NCBI RefSeq assembly: GCF_028769735.1 | Contig: NC_088178.1 | Coordinates: 10,380,857-10,444,856 of the forward strand | Length of the DNA stretch: 64,000 nt | Source: Zonotrichia leucophrys gambelii | Lineage: Eukaryota > Chordata > Aves > Passeriformes > Passerellidae | Direction of reading: 5' to 3' | In this document: positions 50,723 to 64,000 of the stretch, piece after piece | Numbering within the stretch: the first letter of the stretch is position 1 | Layout: every line of letters begins with the position of its first letter | Notes under the pieces: generated by a model | Database searches by the model: none | The model's input: the letters and a program-made list of their open reading frames with translations, nothing else | What the model was told of the DNA's origin: nothing | Translations under genes and position numbers: made by a program

Positions 50723-53700
50723 AGCTATGTGGGGAAAGCAGCGAGCAGTGAGTAGTGTAGCCTTCTAGGAGTATGATATAAAGAGAATAAGAGGAACAAT
50801 AAGTTCAATCACTCAAAGAAAAAAAAAGGACTGATCTAAAACTTTTGCAGGCCCAAATCTAACATTAATAACTGAGCAAAAAAAGAGCCAGCCATGGTGA
50901 ATTTCCAAACAATCCTCAGAAAACTTCAAACAGCTGTGTACACTTTCTAATGAGAAGAAAATAATGAACAAATGTGGTCACTCAGTTTTACTTCAAGACT
51001 AGCTAAAATTAAGATTAAAAGTACATTCATATTAAAAATGTAAAATTTGACTTAATAATAGTTAGTTATACTAGGCACAAAATTAAATATTTAAAACCCC
51101 CCCTAAACCCAAACCACAAAAGATCACATAATGTGTGGTAAAAACTCTGCCTACTTAGTGTATAGGCAACAGAAAAGTTGGGTTTGGCTCATGATTATTT
51201 TCATACAAGTATGAAAAAATCTGTAGATTAATAGAATCTGAAGTGATTGAACTGATTGTCTTGTTAGTGTCAGCAACTATATATAAGGAGTAAAAGAGTG
51301 GAAGCGTAAGTAAAATATGATGTTCAGAAGACTGAACCAGAGGCTCTGATTCTCTTCTTGCACCATTTTTTTTGTCGAAGCCACTTGACAGATCTTGAAG
51401 AGATTGATCATGATTTCCACTGCAAATCAAGGATGTAGCTGAACAGTGAATGTGTGCAAAATGCAGGCAGTGCTAAAACTGAAAGAGAACAAGAAGCATC
51501 TGTAGAAAGCAAACTGGAGGGTACCATGTCTGGGGAAAACCAGGCCAGTATCAAAATCTGTGGTGTATGAGGAGACAAAACAAGGAAATAATATTTCCTA
51601 TGCTTTTGGTTTTTTATGAAGGGTGCACTAGGAATTGGGCAATCTGTCCCAGGGACCTCATCAGAATGTACACATGCACAGTCTCAGAGACTTCTGCAGA
51701 GAAATGTGTGTTGTGCTTGAGGGACAGACTTCTCTGGATGACTGAGAGAGGTAAATGAGCGTAACGGGGCTGAGAGATGACTAGAGTACAATAAAAAAGC
51801 TGCTTCTATTTGCAGAATAGGCACTAAGGAAAACAAATATTTAGGGTTACAGAAAAAGGGCTATTTTGGTAAAAGTAGCACCCAGACAGACCATGAGAGA
51901 ATCACTCTTTGATGAGATACACTGGATTGTCAGTGGTGTGGAAACAAAGCAGCACAGTCTGGACCTTAGGAATTCCAGCTGTCAATCAGCTGAGCACCAC
52001 TGATCTGGGAGCAGACTTGGGCTCCCAGCAGATCACTCAAGATGTGCAATCAGCTTCCTATGGAGGATAACCAAATTCATCTCTTTCTTATGGAAGATTA
52101 CCTTTCTTTTCTACTCCAGAGAGAAGGAAGGATTTTGTTATCTTATACGAATATCCATGGTGATAAATTATTACTGAAAATCCTAGGTACCATTTGTAAT
52201 TTCATTAGCCACTTGCTTTGAAGGCTGTTACTGCTGTCAATCTAAAATAGTAGCAAAAGGTTTAATTACATACAAAACACATTTAACACAACAATCCCTG
52301 TGTTGATGCTTCCATTGGCAGAATGTGATTGTCTGACCTGCTTGTATAAGAATGGAGAAGGTCTGAAAACCTAAAAAACTGATTTCACCTCCAGTGTACT
52401 TAGTTCCATATGACAGTATTCCATGCCCATTTAGAAATCCAAAGAAGAAAGTCCAAGTCCTGTAGAGGGTATGATGTACATACACCCAGAAAGGCAATTA
52501 CTGGGTAGCAGTGGGTGGGTAGCAGCTGCTGGCACACTAAGTGGGTTTGCCTGCACACAGAAGGGGATGACAGAGGGAGCTCTAATCAGTACAGCAGGTT
52601 TGAGAGCACAGGTTAAGGTCTGGAAAACAGAAGAGGATCTGTGCTGCAGCCTCTGCACTGCACTGACTAACAGCTTAAGGGCAAAATCTCATGTAAGGAC
52701 ACAGCAAATGTTAAGGGCAAAGTGCAGTTCTGAGATACAGTACATGCTCACTGTAAATGGCACTGCTGAGGTCTAATGCTTGTATGACTTTAAAGAGAAT
52801 GACTGAAGTCCATGATTATAAATATCAACAACTCCATGGACAATTAGGTCACGTATAGAGAGATGTAGGCCTTGAAATGGCTTTCTACCTGAAGGGAAAA
52901 GCTGTCTGCCATTTATATCTGGTGACAGTTTTTGCAGACTTTTTTATTATTGCTCCTGGTGGGGCAGATCTGTCAGTGCTGAGCTTGTGGAAGTGAATGC
53001 CACAGCCCCACAAAACTTGTCTGCATTTGGAAACTTCCACCCTGATGTTTCTGCAGCACAGTGGATATCCATCTTCCCAGTTCAACCTGCTAAGCAGCCT
53101 GGTTATAGCACACGCAAGAACACATTTCCCTCAACGTGCAAATTCAATTTTGAATCACTGGAGATTGATATTGCTGTCCGATGCTATAAACCCTAATTGT
53201 GTGGGAGAACAAATTTGTTTTTCTGACCACTCATCTCTGACAGACTCATTATTTTGTCATAAAGCAATTGAAATGATATTTTTGGCAGTTACATAAGGCA
53301 CAGGAGTGCTGTGGCGCACTGACGGAGCAGTGCTGTTGTGGTGGGAGCCCTGGGTGTGCTGTGCTCCTCACAGACTCTATTTACATACAGGCAAGTGACA
53401 TTAAAATGCTGTAAATATCACTAAGGTAATTGCTAATAGCGTGCTGACGCTCCCACAGGGGAGTGCCAACCAACAGACTGGGGGCACGTGAGGGGATCCT
53501 TGATGTTCAAGAGATCATTCACGAGAAAGACAGACAAGAGGAGCTCTTTGATACATTTTTAACGACTAGCCATATGTTCCTCACTTAGATACATCTTTGA
53601 ATCATTCTAGGTCATTGCCAAAGTTTAGAAAATTAAGTTGAAACCAACTTGGAAGCCTTCTGCACAGACTCTTCCCTTCTGCACGCCACGAGTCGGCTCC

Positions 53701-56264
53701 CTGCTCCCAGGTAAGCCAAGCCTGAGCTTGCAGAGGAGTTGGTGTGTTTGCTCTTCACATTACTGCCCACACAATGAAAAATACCATCCCCACATAGTTT
53801 TAATTAGGCATTTTAAAACACTGTTGGCAATGCTAGGAGCCTTAGTCAGCTCCCCAGTGCTAGCAACTACTTCCAGCACTTTGTTACAGTTGTCCTGAAG
53901 GACTTGGCCGTGTTTATCATGGCATCAAACGTGTTGAGGCTGTCATCTACATTATGCCTCTCAAGCTTACTAATGACCTTGAGGCAGCTTCCCCAGTGAG
54001 GTTTAGGTGTCTAATGTAATGTAGACAGAGGAAAATTCCACATTACAAATACATTTGAAGTGATACCCCAAGCCAGGAAGGAGGATGAAATGTAAATTGA
54101 GAAAGCAAAAGTCAAAATATACCATGAAATCTTTGTCACTGAATCATTATTTTTCAGATTTAATTTTTTAAAATTTTTTACTCTTTATCAGACAGATTCA
54201 TCATAACTTGAAAAACTGTATGTACAGGTAAGTTACAAACCACTTGCACTGTTTGTGCAAGTGTACAAGGTAAACATCATTACTTAGGAATGTCTGGTTA
54301 TCCTTTAATTTTGTCTACTAAATGAACATATTTTCATTGAGGCTCAGAGTCTCAGAAACATCATGTTGGCTGAACAATATTATTCATTATATTGTAAGAT
54401 TTTTCCATGTCATGTCAAAACCCCAAAGTATGCTGATCCTTACTGTAGTTTTCTAAGCTTAATAGATTTTGTGGGGATAAAAATAAGTATAAAGGATACT
54501 GTTGTGAAGAAATAAAATGACTGCTGGCAAGTTTATTTCTGTGGGGATGCAGCATCAAAATGGTAACAAGATAATTACTGCAGTCTTGGCTACCAATGCT
54601 CACTGTAAGGACTGACCCATCTGAAGTTTTTAGCTAAAAGGGTCAAAACCACCTCAGGACAGTTGACACTCAGAAAATGGCATGGCTTGCTGGCTGCAAG
54701 TAGGTCTGCTGAACAAATGTTCTGGCTCACATGAAGCAAAAAAAGTAACTTCTCTTTTCTATTAATATTTTTTTAGTCATATAAATATCTTAGGTCCACA
54801 ATGATGTATGGAATCTAAATGCAAAGAGGGCACTGCGTCTTTTTCTGGACATCGGGAATAAGACCCCTGTGGTCTGATGGTTAAATGTAGCCACCATAGT
54901 GAGAGTAATGACATGTGAGTCCTTTTTTTCACTTGTTTATTTCTGGAAATGCATTTGGTCGCCAGTTTTTTCCCCTGTCCTTTTCCCTGAATTTATCTAA
55001 TACATCATAATATCTCACTGAAAAAAAATTCCTTTGTGGAATAGGGCTACATCAATAATAAGGGATAAACAAATTCAATAATAACAAATATAACTTTGTA
55101 TAGGTAGATACATTATTCTTTCATTTGCAAAGCAAGGACTAATGGTGGATCAGGTTTTTAAGCTTCTTAAATCTGTAAGTAGCTTTGTGGTTAGAAAAGA
55201 AGTTTAACCTGTGCTCAGTAATCCTGCTGCACCTTAGTACCTTAGAATCCAGAGATTTACAGAAGCCTCTTCAACTTTATTCTTTACTGTTTCGTTTTCA
55301 CTGCTAAATTTGGGAGGAAATTGAATTAGATTCCCACAGGCAGTATGGAAAATTGGGGAAAATAGCTTCTTATTCTCCCTCAGCTGAATATAATGTATCT
55401 GGTGGGGAACAGCAAAGCCAAGGCACAGAGAGCATGTTTGCTTTGCTTTCTCAGCGGCCTACTTCCAAGTAGTTTGGAGAGCTTGAAATTAAAAAAGAAA
55501 ACAAAGTCCAAAAGGGCAGCATAATTTCCTTTCCCTCAGTCCCAAGGCTCACAGAAAGCTTGCAGGGCATGGAATTGCCCACTGTTTACACTAAGCCAAT
55601 CCAACAATAAGAGTATGCAAGCGCTAAATTTAAACATTAATAACATTTATTGTGTTCATATGCTAGTAAGCATTTCTATATACTGTCAGGTAAATGCTGG
55701 CAATACAAACAACTACAGCATCACTGCTGATCAATTTATATCTCAACCTGTATTTGATTAAGATTGATTATTGTCTGATAGATGCATATTATCTTCCTTT
55801 TGAAGCAAAACATTGAGGCAGGTCCTTCTGGCTTGGCTTCTCCTTTGCCTCTGCCTCTTTCAGACAGAGGGCCACAAGCTACCATACCTTGCCAAATAAA
55901 CTATAAATGTTTCTGAAATGCAGTAGGTTACCACATGACAGCCTTCCAGACAAACTGCACGCATCACAAACCCAGAAAGGAGGAGGCAGTAACCTGAGCA
56001 AATGCCTCAGTAGTTAAGCATTTATAACTGTTCTGATTTTGTGACTGCATAAAAGAGTGTCACAGACTAACAGATATTCTGACTTGAGAAAATATTCAGA
56101 CTTTCTTCAATTTCCTAGATCCAAAGTCTAAAAGTAATCCACTGATGCATAGGTCTAATAGAACAGAATACCTAATTGAGTCCAAGTTATTCCAGTTTAC
56201 CACATTAAAAAATACCTATCCTTAAACACTTCTATAAACTTAGCCAAGTGGAGTGGACACATAC

Positions 56265-56340
56265 TTTTTCTAACTTTGATTCTACATTCTCTAAGTGTTA
56301 AGTTTTTCTAACTTTGATTCTACATTCTCTAAGTGTTAAG
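56265..56340. repeat. Perfect 38-bp tandem duplication
   Basis: The 38-bp unit beginning tttttctaactttgattc and ending aagtgttaag occurs twice with no mismatch (56265-56302 and 56303-56340). Perfect identity implies a young duplication, a polymorphism or an assembly artefact. Confidence 0.95.
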
Positions 56341-56889
56341 AAATAAATATCTGACTATATAGCCGCTGTTAGCTGCTGTAGAAAACTAACTTCCATTCCC
56401 TTCCTAAACATTCATTTTTGCATTTTCTTCAGAGGTATTAGTTTTTATGGAAATGTGTCAATAAAGAAAGTGATTATAAAATCTGCTAGAGTTTGCCAGG
56501 AGCGTGTTCTGCAAATACTTTCACTCGTGAACACACTTTGTCAGATTCTTAGCTGAAGTAAATCCATCTGGCTCCTGTAAATTCAATGAATTTATGTTAG
56601 TTCACACTGCCTGAAATGAAGCCTAATTTGTTTCCAGCTTTCATTCATATTATCCTAAGCTTGGTGGCTGTATTTTTAGGTAGCGACAGATAATCTTTTT
56701 ATAATTTTCAGTGGCAGGTCCAAGGCCTTGAATAATCATGGGATGGAAACTGGGAATCAGTGGAGGATAAGAAGCCCAGATGTGATGTGCTTAGGGACAG
56801 GACTGCTGTCAAGGCAGGATCCCAGTATTCCACATTGTTTCCATGCACCTGTTTTGCTCTAATCTTTAACCTCAGAAATAGGAAGCTTT

Positions 56890-56905
56890 TCTTACCTGCA
56901 TGAAG
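56890..56905 (-). promoter_or_regulatory. Possible recursive splice site
   Basis: The minus strand reads catccttcatgcag directly followed by gtaagaaaag, so an acceptor abuts a donor (junction between 56896 and 56895). This is the ratchet-point form described in very long vertebrate neuronal introns. The pyrimidine tract is only moderate and chance occurrence is possible. Confidence 0.3.
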
Positions 56906-59900
56906 GATGCTGACAAATGTCATGTCTCTACCAGAAAAGAAGCAAAACCTCTTGTGAAGATGAAGATCAAGGTCAAGAATGACAGTTCCTTCCAGTGCTA
57001 CCAACTGGTCATTTAACACTAGTGATTGTTTTGGTAGGTTCCCAGACTACCAATGAAGAACTGAGAAAAAGTAGCTGATGTAAACTCTAAGTACATCAGT
57101 GTTACAAGTAGTTTTGCTTTTTCTTTCCCTCTCACTTGAGAATTGTTTTCTTTCTCACCAGAATTCTTTTGGTCTCACCTACTAAATTGCTGTACTTCAC
57201 ACAGCAATCAATGTCTTGACACAGAGAGGGCAGAGGGGGAAGCAGGTGTTGCAGAGGTACTACAGAGCCCAGGTGTTCTGAGTTGCCATGATGTATCTTC
57301 TGTTTTAATTGGTTTGCTCTAAATATAAAGAAAAACTAGGAGATGGTAAAAACTTGAATATCCTCAGCTCCCCATAGTGTTACATATCAGAGTAGCAAGG
57401 TGTATTGAGACAAGAACACATCTCTCTCCACCCACCAGCTGGAATAACACAGTCTGCTTGGCAGTACCCTGCCATTGTCTGTCTGATAGTGCAAAGAAGT
57501 TAGGGCGCACGTTATCTAAGATTTGACAACTACTCATTGCCATCAGGATATTAAAAAAGAAAAGCTTTTGGTATTTAAAATTTTTTGGTGCTGTCCAATG
57601 TCCTTCTTACCCATTCTTAGCTTGCCATCCATCATTTGGCAGTTATCATTATCAGCAAGTCAACAGACATGGAAAGACACCTGAAAACCGCCTTCTGTCT
57701 TAATCACAACAATGCCACCAGGCAGGATTTAACCACTGTATTGCGGCAGTTGTTAAAGCGCCTGTAGATCTAAGAATGTGGTACACAAATCTTGCATGAA
57801 AGGTGCAGCAATATATCACTGCAAAGTTTTATAGCTTACAATTTTAAAAGGAGAAGTTAAGAAATCCTTAGGAGTCATTTTTCCTTCTCTTTTCTCCTGA
57901 TACAGATCTGAACACTGGATTTGAAACTCCCGGCATTGTGCTAATGTGCATCACCACTTTGAAGTTTATTGAGAAATCAATTTTTCTGGGTTTAGTTTAA
58001 TTAATAAGTACCAGTCTTACATCTGCTCAGAAGCTCTCCCAAGAAAGCTGCTCTAAGACGCCAGTGATTACGCCAAGCTTCCTGTCTTTATTTGTAAGTA
58101 GTATTTCACAGCATCAGCTGCCAGCTGGTCCCAAATTCTTTTTCCCAGCACAACACTGAAAAGGAACAATTTGTTGTGTGGGAGGTCTAAAATTGTGGCC
58201 ATTAAATTACCATCCAAGTGGACATGGTTTACAAATCCCATTCAAAAATGTCATTTAGCTGTCTGCAGTGGGAGAAATTTTATTCTTGCATGCAGCAATA
58301 CCTGAAGTGAGCTGTTAGGAATTTGTATCCATGACTGATGCAGGACAGACCTGGCTGAAGCAGAAATATCTGTAGTAGCTTAGAAAAAGACTTAGGGCAT
58401 AGCACCTATTGTATCACAGTAGGGAATATTTATTGTCAAGAGAGCAGTGTTTCTGCTACATGAGAAACAAGCAAGGTTAATTTCATACTGATTTTGGTAA
58501 CCTTTGGGGGACTATAACTGAGAAAAACAGCATAAAGATATCCATGGTGCACACAGAATTCAACACCAGGGAAACCAGCTCTGTGAAGCCATACATCTGC
58601 TGCTCTTCTTAAAAGGTTTTAAAGCATTTCTGTTTAAGAGACCTCCCAAAAATACTCATTTAAAAGCTCAAATGTGTCCCCAGTAGTCACTGCTGTGGAT
58701 GATACACAGGGAAGACTGGGGTATGGGCTGGAACTGGCTGCCTCCAAGGGAGAGAAAATACACCTTGTGCTGCTCTGAGCAGTGCTCCTGGAGGGGCAGG
58801 GGGTGTCCAGGGCTCACTGCTGTCCTTGCTGGTGGAACCTCTGCACCCCAGGCAGCTGCAGAGCTGGGAGGGCAGGATCCCTGCATGTAGGCACAGAAGG
58901 GGTGCAGAATAGCCCACCCTCTCCACACTGGCTTTTGACACCAGGGATCACCTGAAAAAGTGAGACTTCTGATAGCTTAAATGCAATGAATGGCCAGGTC
59001 CTGCTCCTACTGCAGTCAGTAACAGGAAAGGTTTCCCTGTGGGTGCTGGTATCAGGATTCAGTGAGGAACCTTCTCCCCTGCTCATTCTCTGATAGGCAT
59101 CTGTTGTGACCAGCTCTGCTTTAAATTCCCTCTGGTTATGCTTGTGTCTGTAGGTGAGGGGATTTTACAAATCAAAAAGTCCTGAGGAGATTTTCACCTC
59201 CTTTCCAAATAAACACAAAGACCAGGGAAAAATTTGTTTCCAAGAAGATGAGTTGTATTGAGAAAAAAGCAAACTAGCCCTGCCAGAGGTGCTGCTTCAA
59301 CCCCAGTGACAGGAGCCATGCAGGACGTGCATATGGAGCTGGAGCAAGGGGAAGGAGCCAGCAGAAAAGCTTCAGACAGGTCATCAGGAGACCCACTTAC
59401 TTCTCTTTGAAAAGAGCCAGGAAGAAGTCAGACTTTTATCCAAAGATAAAAGGTCTATTGAACATATCCCCTTTTTTTGCTATGTGTGTTGGCCACCTTT
59501 ACTTTAGGTGAACCACCAATACACACAACCCACAATAAAGCATACAAAAAAGAAAGGCTAAGTTCTTTCCAGTTAAGTTCTGTTAATGGTTACATATGAC
59601 CTAACAGTCCTTGAAAAGCCCAGGCTGTAAGTACTTTCAACAGAAAAAAATCAGATTTCCTTGTTTTTTTTTTTTTTGTTGTTGTTGTTTTATAGGAGGT
59701 GTGTTGGGGAAAGATAAAAAAATATTGATAAAAGCACTTTTATTTTCAATATCACCATGAAATGTCTGGACACTGTTTGGACATTTAGAAAAACTGCTGG
59801 GGTAAGTGAAGGCATAAACAGAAATCTAATTCAGGCAATTGTCTTTTACACTTTTGAGAATCCAGACATGAAAACTTTTGGCACGAGATTTAGTGGCCTG

Positions 59901-61596
59901 TCCTCTTACTGGATATTTTAAAATGATAAATATCTAAAATATTTTTGAATTGTACAGACTAATGCTTGATTCTGAAAACCACCTTAACATTTCTCTTTTC
60001 AGGCTCATTTCTACCTTGACCTCATCTGCATAGAAGCCACTGCCTGATGTTCAGTGCTGTAACCACTCTGAAAGGCACCTTTTTACCCAGGTAAACTGAG
60101 TCCTGCTGTTCTGCTGGTTGTTGCTGATGTTACCTCCAGGTGCTGCTGAATCAGTCCTTGGTGCCCTCTGCAGCCCAGCCCTGGCAGCCGTGGCTGGGTG
60201 CAGCCTGAGTGCCAGGTGATTACATGAGGGCATGTTAATTGATCTCTTTTTGAAAAACCACATCACTGAACTTCAGCTTTAAGGAGAATTATAAGGCAGC
60301 TCTGTTCTCTTCTGGACTGTATTCCAGGGTATTCATGATTAAACCAGCAAAGCTGAGAGTGCTTAATGACTTGTTCAGAGTAAGGGAAGTTGAGTAAAGA
60401 TTTCAAATCTAGTTTTCTCTTGGTGTTTTCTTGTGTTTCATTAGGGTTGACTTTTAAAATGCTTAGGCCTCACACCTCCACCTAAAGTAACTGGGAATTG
60501 GTAGCTGCTTATTATCAAAGCTGACACTCCTAATCCACTTTAAAATACATTGAGCTTTTACAGTTCCTCTTTTTGCCTTTTTTTTTCTTTTGGTTTTTCA
60601 TCTTGATTTGGAGTCATAACTTGAAAGAGAAATGTGTAAAAACAAAACAACATTTCTCAGTGTTTATCATGTTAGCCTCAATTTTTTTAACTTCTACATT
60701 CCATACAATATAAGCTCCTTGTCACGGAATAATTCCCTCTGGAATGATTATGATACAAATTATTGGCCACTAGTGCCATTCCAAGTAATTGATTTTTTCA
60801 GCTCACTGACTGAACTGAAAAAAAAAAGCTGAGGGGAAAAAGTCATTTGTGTCAAATGAAATATATAGTTTTATTTTCAGATTTTAAACTGCATTTTACA
60901 ATATTTTGGACAATTTTAAAGAAAAAATATTTCCAAAGGCAAAATTGTACCACTTTTGAGTTTTTAGAAAAATTAGTCAAAAAGTATTTACTAAAGTGGG
61001 TTGAATTCTAAAGATACTTTCAGCCATCCTGGACAGAAATTTCTTCTGTGAATAATTTATACTTCAAAAATATAATCCTTTCTCTTGCTGAAGAAAACTC
61101 AATGAAAAGCAAGCTGCTGAAGTATGCCAAAAGCAACTAGCATCCTACAGCTAACTTAAGATACTGAAAAAGAGATGCTGGGTCACCCTATTTCTAGCCC
61201 TGCTGGTTATAACAACACAACAAACACAATGCTTTATGTTAGGAGTAACTTTAAACAGTTTAGGAAATAAAGTCCTAAGTGTATCTTTTTAATTTGGGAA
61301 AACAATTCTTTCATCTAATATACTTCAATTATTGATTTGTGTAGAGAAAGCTTGTTTTCTTTCTCAGAAATACCATATGATAGTACTTTTCAATTATAGA
61401 CACTATTTATTGTTATCTTGAAGCCAATAAACTGGCTAGAACTGCAAATGTTTTATTATGTTGTATTAAAGTCAGAAGAATTATACAAAGATGGGAAAAT
61501 ACTTTTTAGTATTAGAATGCTTGAGATAGGTGATAAATTGTCCCATTTTCACTTGCTTTTTACCAAAGAAAAATTTAAGGGGAATAATTTAAGTGC

Positions 61597-61655
61597 AGAA
61601 TCACAGAACTTTGTGAGTTGGCAGGGACCCACAAGGTGATCCCTAGATGGTCTCT
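61597..61655 (-). mobile_element. CR1 LINE extreme 3'-end fragment
   Basis: The plus strand reads aatcacagaactttgtgagt followed by tggcagggacccacaaggtg, the antisense of the avian CR1 3' terminus (phrased around 'gggtccctt...caactc'). The copy is very short and ends where GC-richer sequence and the next minisatellite begin. Confidence 0.8.
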
Positions 61656-61806
61656 GGGTGTGATTCCATTGGCTGACGTGGATTTCTCAGAGCTGGGTGG
61701 CCAGAGCCGGGCAGTCCTGGCCAGAGGCAGCTGGAAAGGAGCTCTGAGACCTCAGATAGTGAAAGGCAGAGGGGACCTGGCTTCTGGCACTGGCCTTGGA
61801 GCAGTG

Positions 61807-62048
61807 GGTGATGTGTAGACATGAGCAGGTGACACGTGGACATGAATGGGTGACATGTGTGGACACAAGCAGGTGACACGTGTGGACATGAGCAGGTGAC
61901 ACGTGTGGACATGAGCAGGTGATGTATGGACACAAGCAGGTGACACGTGCAGACACGAGCAGGTGACATGTGGACATGAGCAGGTGATATGTAGCGTGTA
62001 GACACGAGCAGGTGATGTGTGGACACGAGCAGGTGACACGTGGACATG
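61807..62048. repeat. Minisatellite, about 21-23-bp unit
   Basis: About eleven variants of gtggacatgagcaggtgaca follow each other with unit lengths of 21 to 23 bp. Transitions (acacgagc, acatgagc, acacaagc) distinguish the copies. The minus-strand frames read as repeats of SCPHVTC-like blocks and are not genes. Confidence 0.93.
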
Positions 62049-63835
62049 CATACAGGCCTGCCCATCCACCAATGCTGTTTTCACCCCAGTGCCAAAATAG
62101 CTCTGCCCTTGGGTTTGGTAGTTGTCCAAGCCACAAACTTATGTGACATGGGACAAGAGACTTTGTGTATGTCACTGTGAAAAGGGGTTGCTGACACTGC
62201 TTTGGGAAGCTGAAGTGACAAAGGGCTGGTAGTTTTAAAGCCTTGTATTTTAAAGTCTTAAAATTCTGACCTCATGTCAGATGAGAATAAAATAGGGATT
62301 GCTTTTGGCCTTCAAGTGCTCTGGAACATTTATTATTCATGTTTGTTTTTAACAAATACTGGGTAAATCAAAGAATGTTCACACAGACACTGCAGTGTCC
62401 ACTGAGAGGCTGGGAACGTGTTTTTGTTGTCTGTGAAAACAGACATGCTGAGGGGTCAAATTTGATCCAGTGACTATAATATTCCATGTACCAGAAGAAA
62501 TAAACAACTTCATTTATATTTTAAATGTTTCAAATCAATACTTCCCTTCATATTCTGTGACCCCCGCCAGGAAACTCTTATAACTGAAAATTTAAAGAAT
62601 AGATTTTAACTTATGAATAATGTAAGGCTGTCATAGGGGAAAGCAACAGTGAAATACTGCTGACAGAAACAATCAGTACATGTTTATACTGAAGAACAAA
62701 CCTTAGCAATTCCATCTTGCATAACACAGCTTTTAAAATCCTATACAAACTTTTCAGTTTTCCCTGAAATGTCAAGCAGTCTTCCTCAGCCTTAAACTCC
62801 ACTGGAAAATACACAAGCTGTTTCTCAAAGACTGAGCTAATCTGGAAGTAAAATATATGCATATATAGAATAAATAGCTCTATGAAAAATAATAGAGAAC
62901 TAATAGATGCAGGTAAAGAAAGAACTTCGATTTGAGAAAAAACCCCAAAGTCCTCAATACAGGGAGGTCTAGCAGTATCCACTTCTCAAGCAGCAGGTTA
63001 TTACCAGGAATAGATCTAGCAAGATAGGACAGGATCCATTTTGGGGCACAGACACTCAGATGGTGAACCAGAGCTTCCTTGCAGTAAAGCATTCTTCAGG
63101 GCATAAGTGTGCTGCTTGAGTCTTGTTTGCACACTGACAGAGAGTTGCCATCCACTGAAAATAAGAAGAGGTATTTGTCCTGATGAGTAGGAAGAGCCAC
63201 AGTGCCCTGAGAGAACCCTTATAAAAATGCTTGTATGACACATAACGTTATTGTTAATGAATTTGGGCATAATTATCACAAACTCCCTGAATTATGCAAA
63301 TAAAAAAATCAAGAAGAAAAACATAATGGCCACTTCATTAGAAAATATTTTTCTAAGTAACACTTCTGGGGATGAAGGAGTTATTGTTTGTCTGATGTGT
63401 TTATAGCTGTGTTCTCTCTCTCAGACAATGAGGGCTGCAGAGGGGAAGGAGGGAGGCAGCTCACTGGAATTTAGGATGGTGCCCACAGCAGTCATGCCCT
63501 CCTTTCCCACCACTGCTGTTCATTGTTGTTCCCCATCTATTCTCATGCCTGCTCAGCATTTTCTCCTGTTGACCTACACAAGCCAGGAGGGGGAAGCAGT
63601 ATGCAGGACTCAGAAGTGTCCCCAAATCTTGTTAAAGCAGTTCTCTGCTTGCAAACTGGGCAAAAAACATCAGGAGAGAAAAAGGGCAGCACTTGTAGAT
63701 TTTCTGGTATACACAGATTTATCATGATAAATAGCAGATTGACTGAGCCAAATGACTTAGTGGCCATATAATCATATCACAAAGGGGACAAGCTTCTGGC
63801 ATCTGTTCTTCTAACAGAAGTTGAATGTAGCTTGG

Positions 63836-63850
63836 TTTTTTTTTTTTTTT
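63836..63850. repeat. T homopolymer, 15 nt
   Basis: An uninterrupted T-run near the right edge. No transposable element body is recognisable next to it. Confidence 0.85.
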
Positions 63851-64000
63851 GAGAATCCAATATTTCTATTACTGTTCTTTTTTTTCTCCCTTATGCAAAT
63901 CACTCCTGTATTTTGTCTCAGTTTTACCCCTTCATAATATTCTCAGGGTTTTCAGATGCTGACCTACTTGTGAAGGTAAAGAACTCTATAAAATAAGAAA

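Larger units (their letters stand above)
47874..64000 (-). other. NTNG1: Partial NTNG1 intron upstream of LE1
   Basis: This is at least 16.1 kb of the intron between the laminin N-terminal domain exon and LE1. The large upstream exon would give a long minus-strand open frame with the netrin-G signature, and none is present. Contents listed separately are an A/C low-complexity tract (50641-50722), a perfect 38-bp duplication (56265-56340), a possible recursive splice site (56890-56905), a CR1 fragment (61597-61655) and a minisatellite (61807-62048). GC-richer patches at 49970-50330 and 58690-59080, and the stretch 59150-59480, resemble no element I can name. Confidence 0.75.

Noticed and set aside
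56708..57019. 103-codon minus-strand frame, considered as part of the laminin N-terminal exon
   Set aside because: No netrin-G N-terminal motif is present, and it does not end in a donor compatible with the phase-2 start of LE1.
59150..59700. Possible LTR-like segment
   Set aside because: No paired long terminal repeats, primer-binding site or viral domain can be seen; I could not assign a family.
61643..62175. Three overlapping minus-strand frames rich in Cys, His and Ser
   Set aside because: They are translations of the 21-23-bp minisatellite in three frames, not a metal-binding protein.
1..64000. Microbial-type systems (operons, CRISPR, defence islands) and RNA genes
   Set aside because: The sequence is avian intron. 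The tandem repeats lack spacer structure, and no tRNA, rRNA or snRNA fold was recognised.

Overview
The window is vertebrate nuclear DNA, almost certainly from a bird. It is AT-rich intronic sequence with short GC-rich patches. The interspersed repeats I can recognise are all CR1-type LINE remnants, and the copies at about 30.5 kb and 61.6 kb match the avian CR1 3' end. The wording of the 61.6 kb copy fits Neoaves, perhaps a songbird, but that is inference. There are no prokaryotic operons, CRISPR arrays or RNA genes that I can support.

The only gene I can support is on the minus strand: the 3' half of NTNG1 (netrin-G1), a GPI-anchored axonal and synaptic adhesion protein. Six coding exons can be placed to the base, in transcript order from high to low coordinate. 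They are LE1 (47701-47873), a 27-bp microexon (37981-38007), two linker exons of 66 and 60 bp (28323-28388 and 26330-26389), LE2 (21148-21315) and LE3 (15656-15793). Every exon has AG/GT borders. The last five are all multiples of three with identical 1-1 phase, so they form a freely skippable cassette block. The large laminin N-terminal exons lie beyond position 64000, and the terminal EGF/GPI exon lies before position 1. The window is therefore internal to the gene and has no promoter or polyadenylation site.

Layout: 1-15655 is the intron after LE3. It contains an edge minisatellite, a perfect 18-bp-stem hairpin, an AT microsatellite and a CpG-rich island. 15794-21147, 21316-26329 and 26390-28322 are short introns with two CR1 remnants. 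28389-37980 and 38008-47700 are introns of about 9.6 kb flanking the microexon. 47874-64000 is part of the long intron upstream of LE1, with two tandem repeats, a CR1 fragment and a possible recursive splice site.

The most interesting signal is the splice logic. Each exon leaves one base of a split codon, so the junction residue depends on which exons are joined. The eighth cysteine of LE1 exists only when LE1 is spliced to the 27-bp microexon. Small tandem duplications, hairpin-forming sequences and a UGCAUG motif touching the first linker exon are secondary observations.
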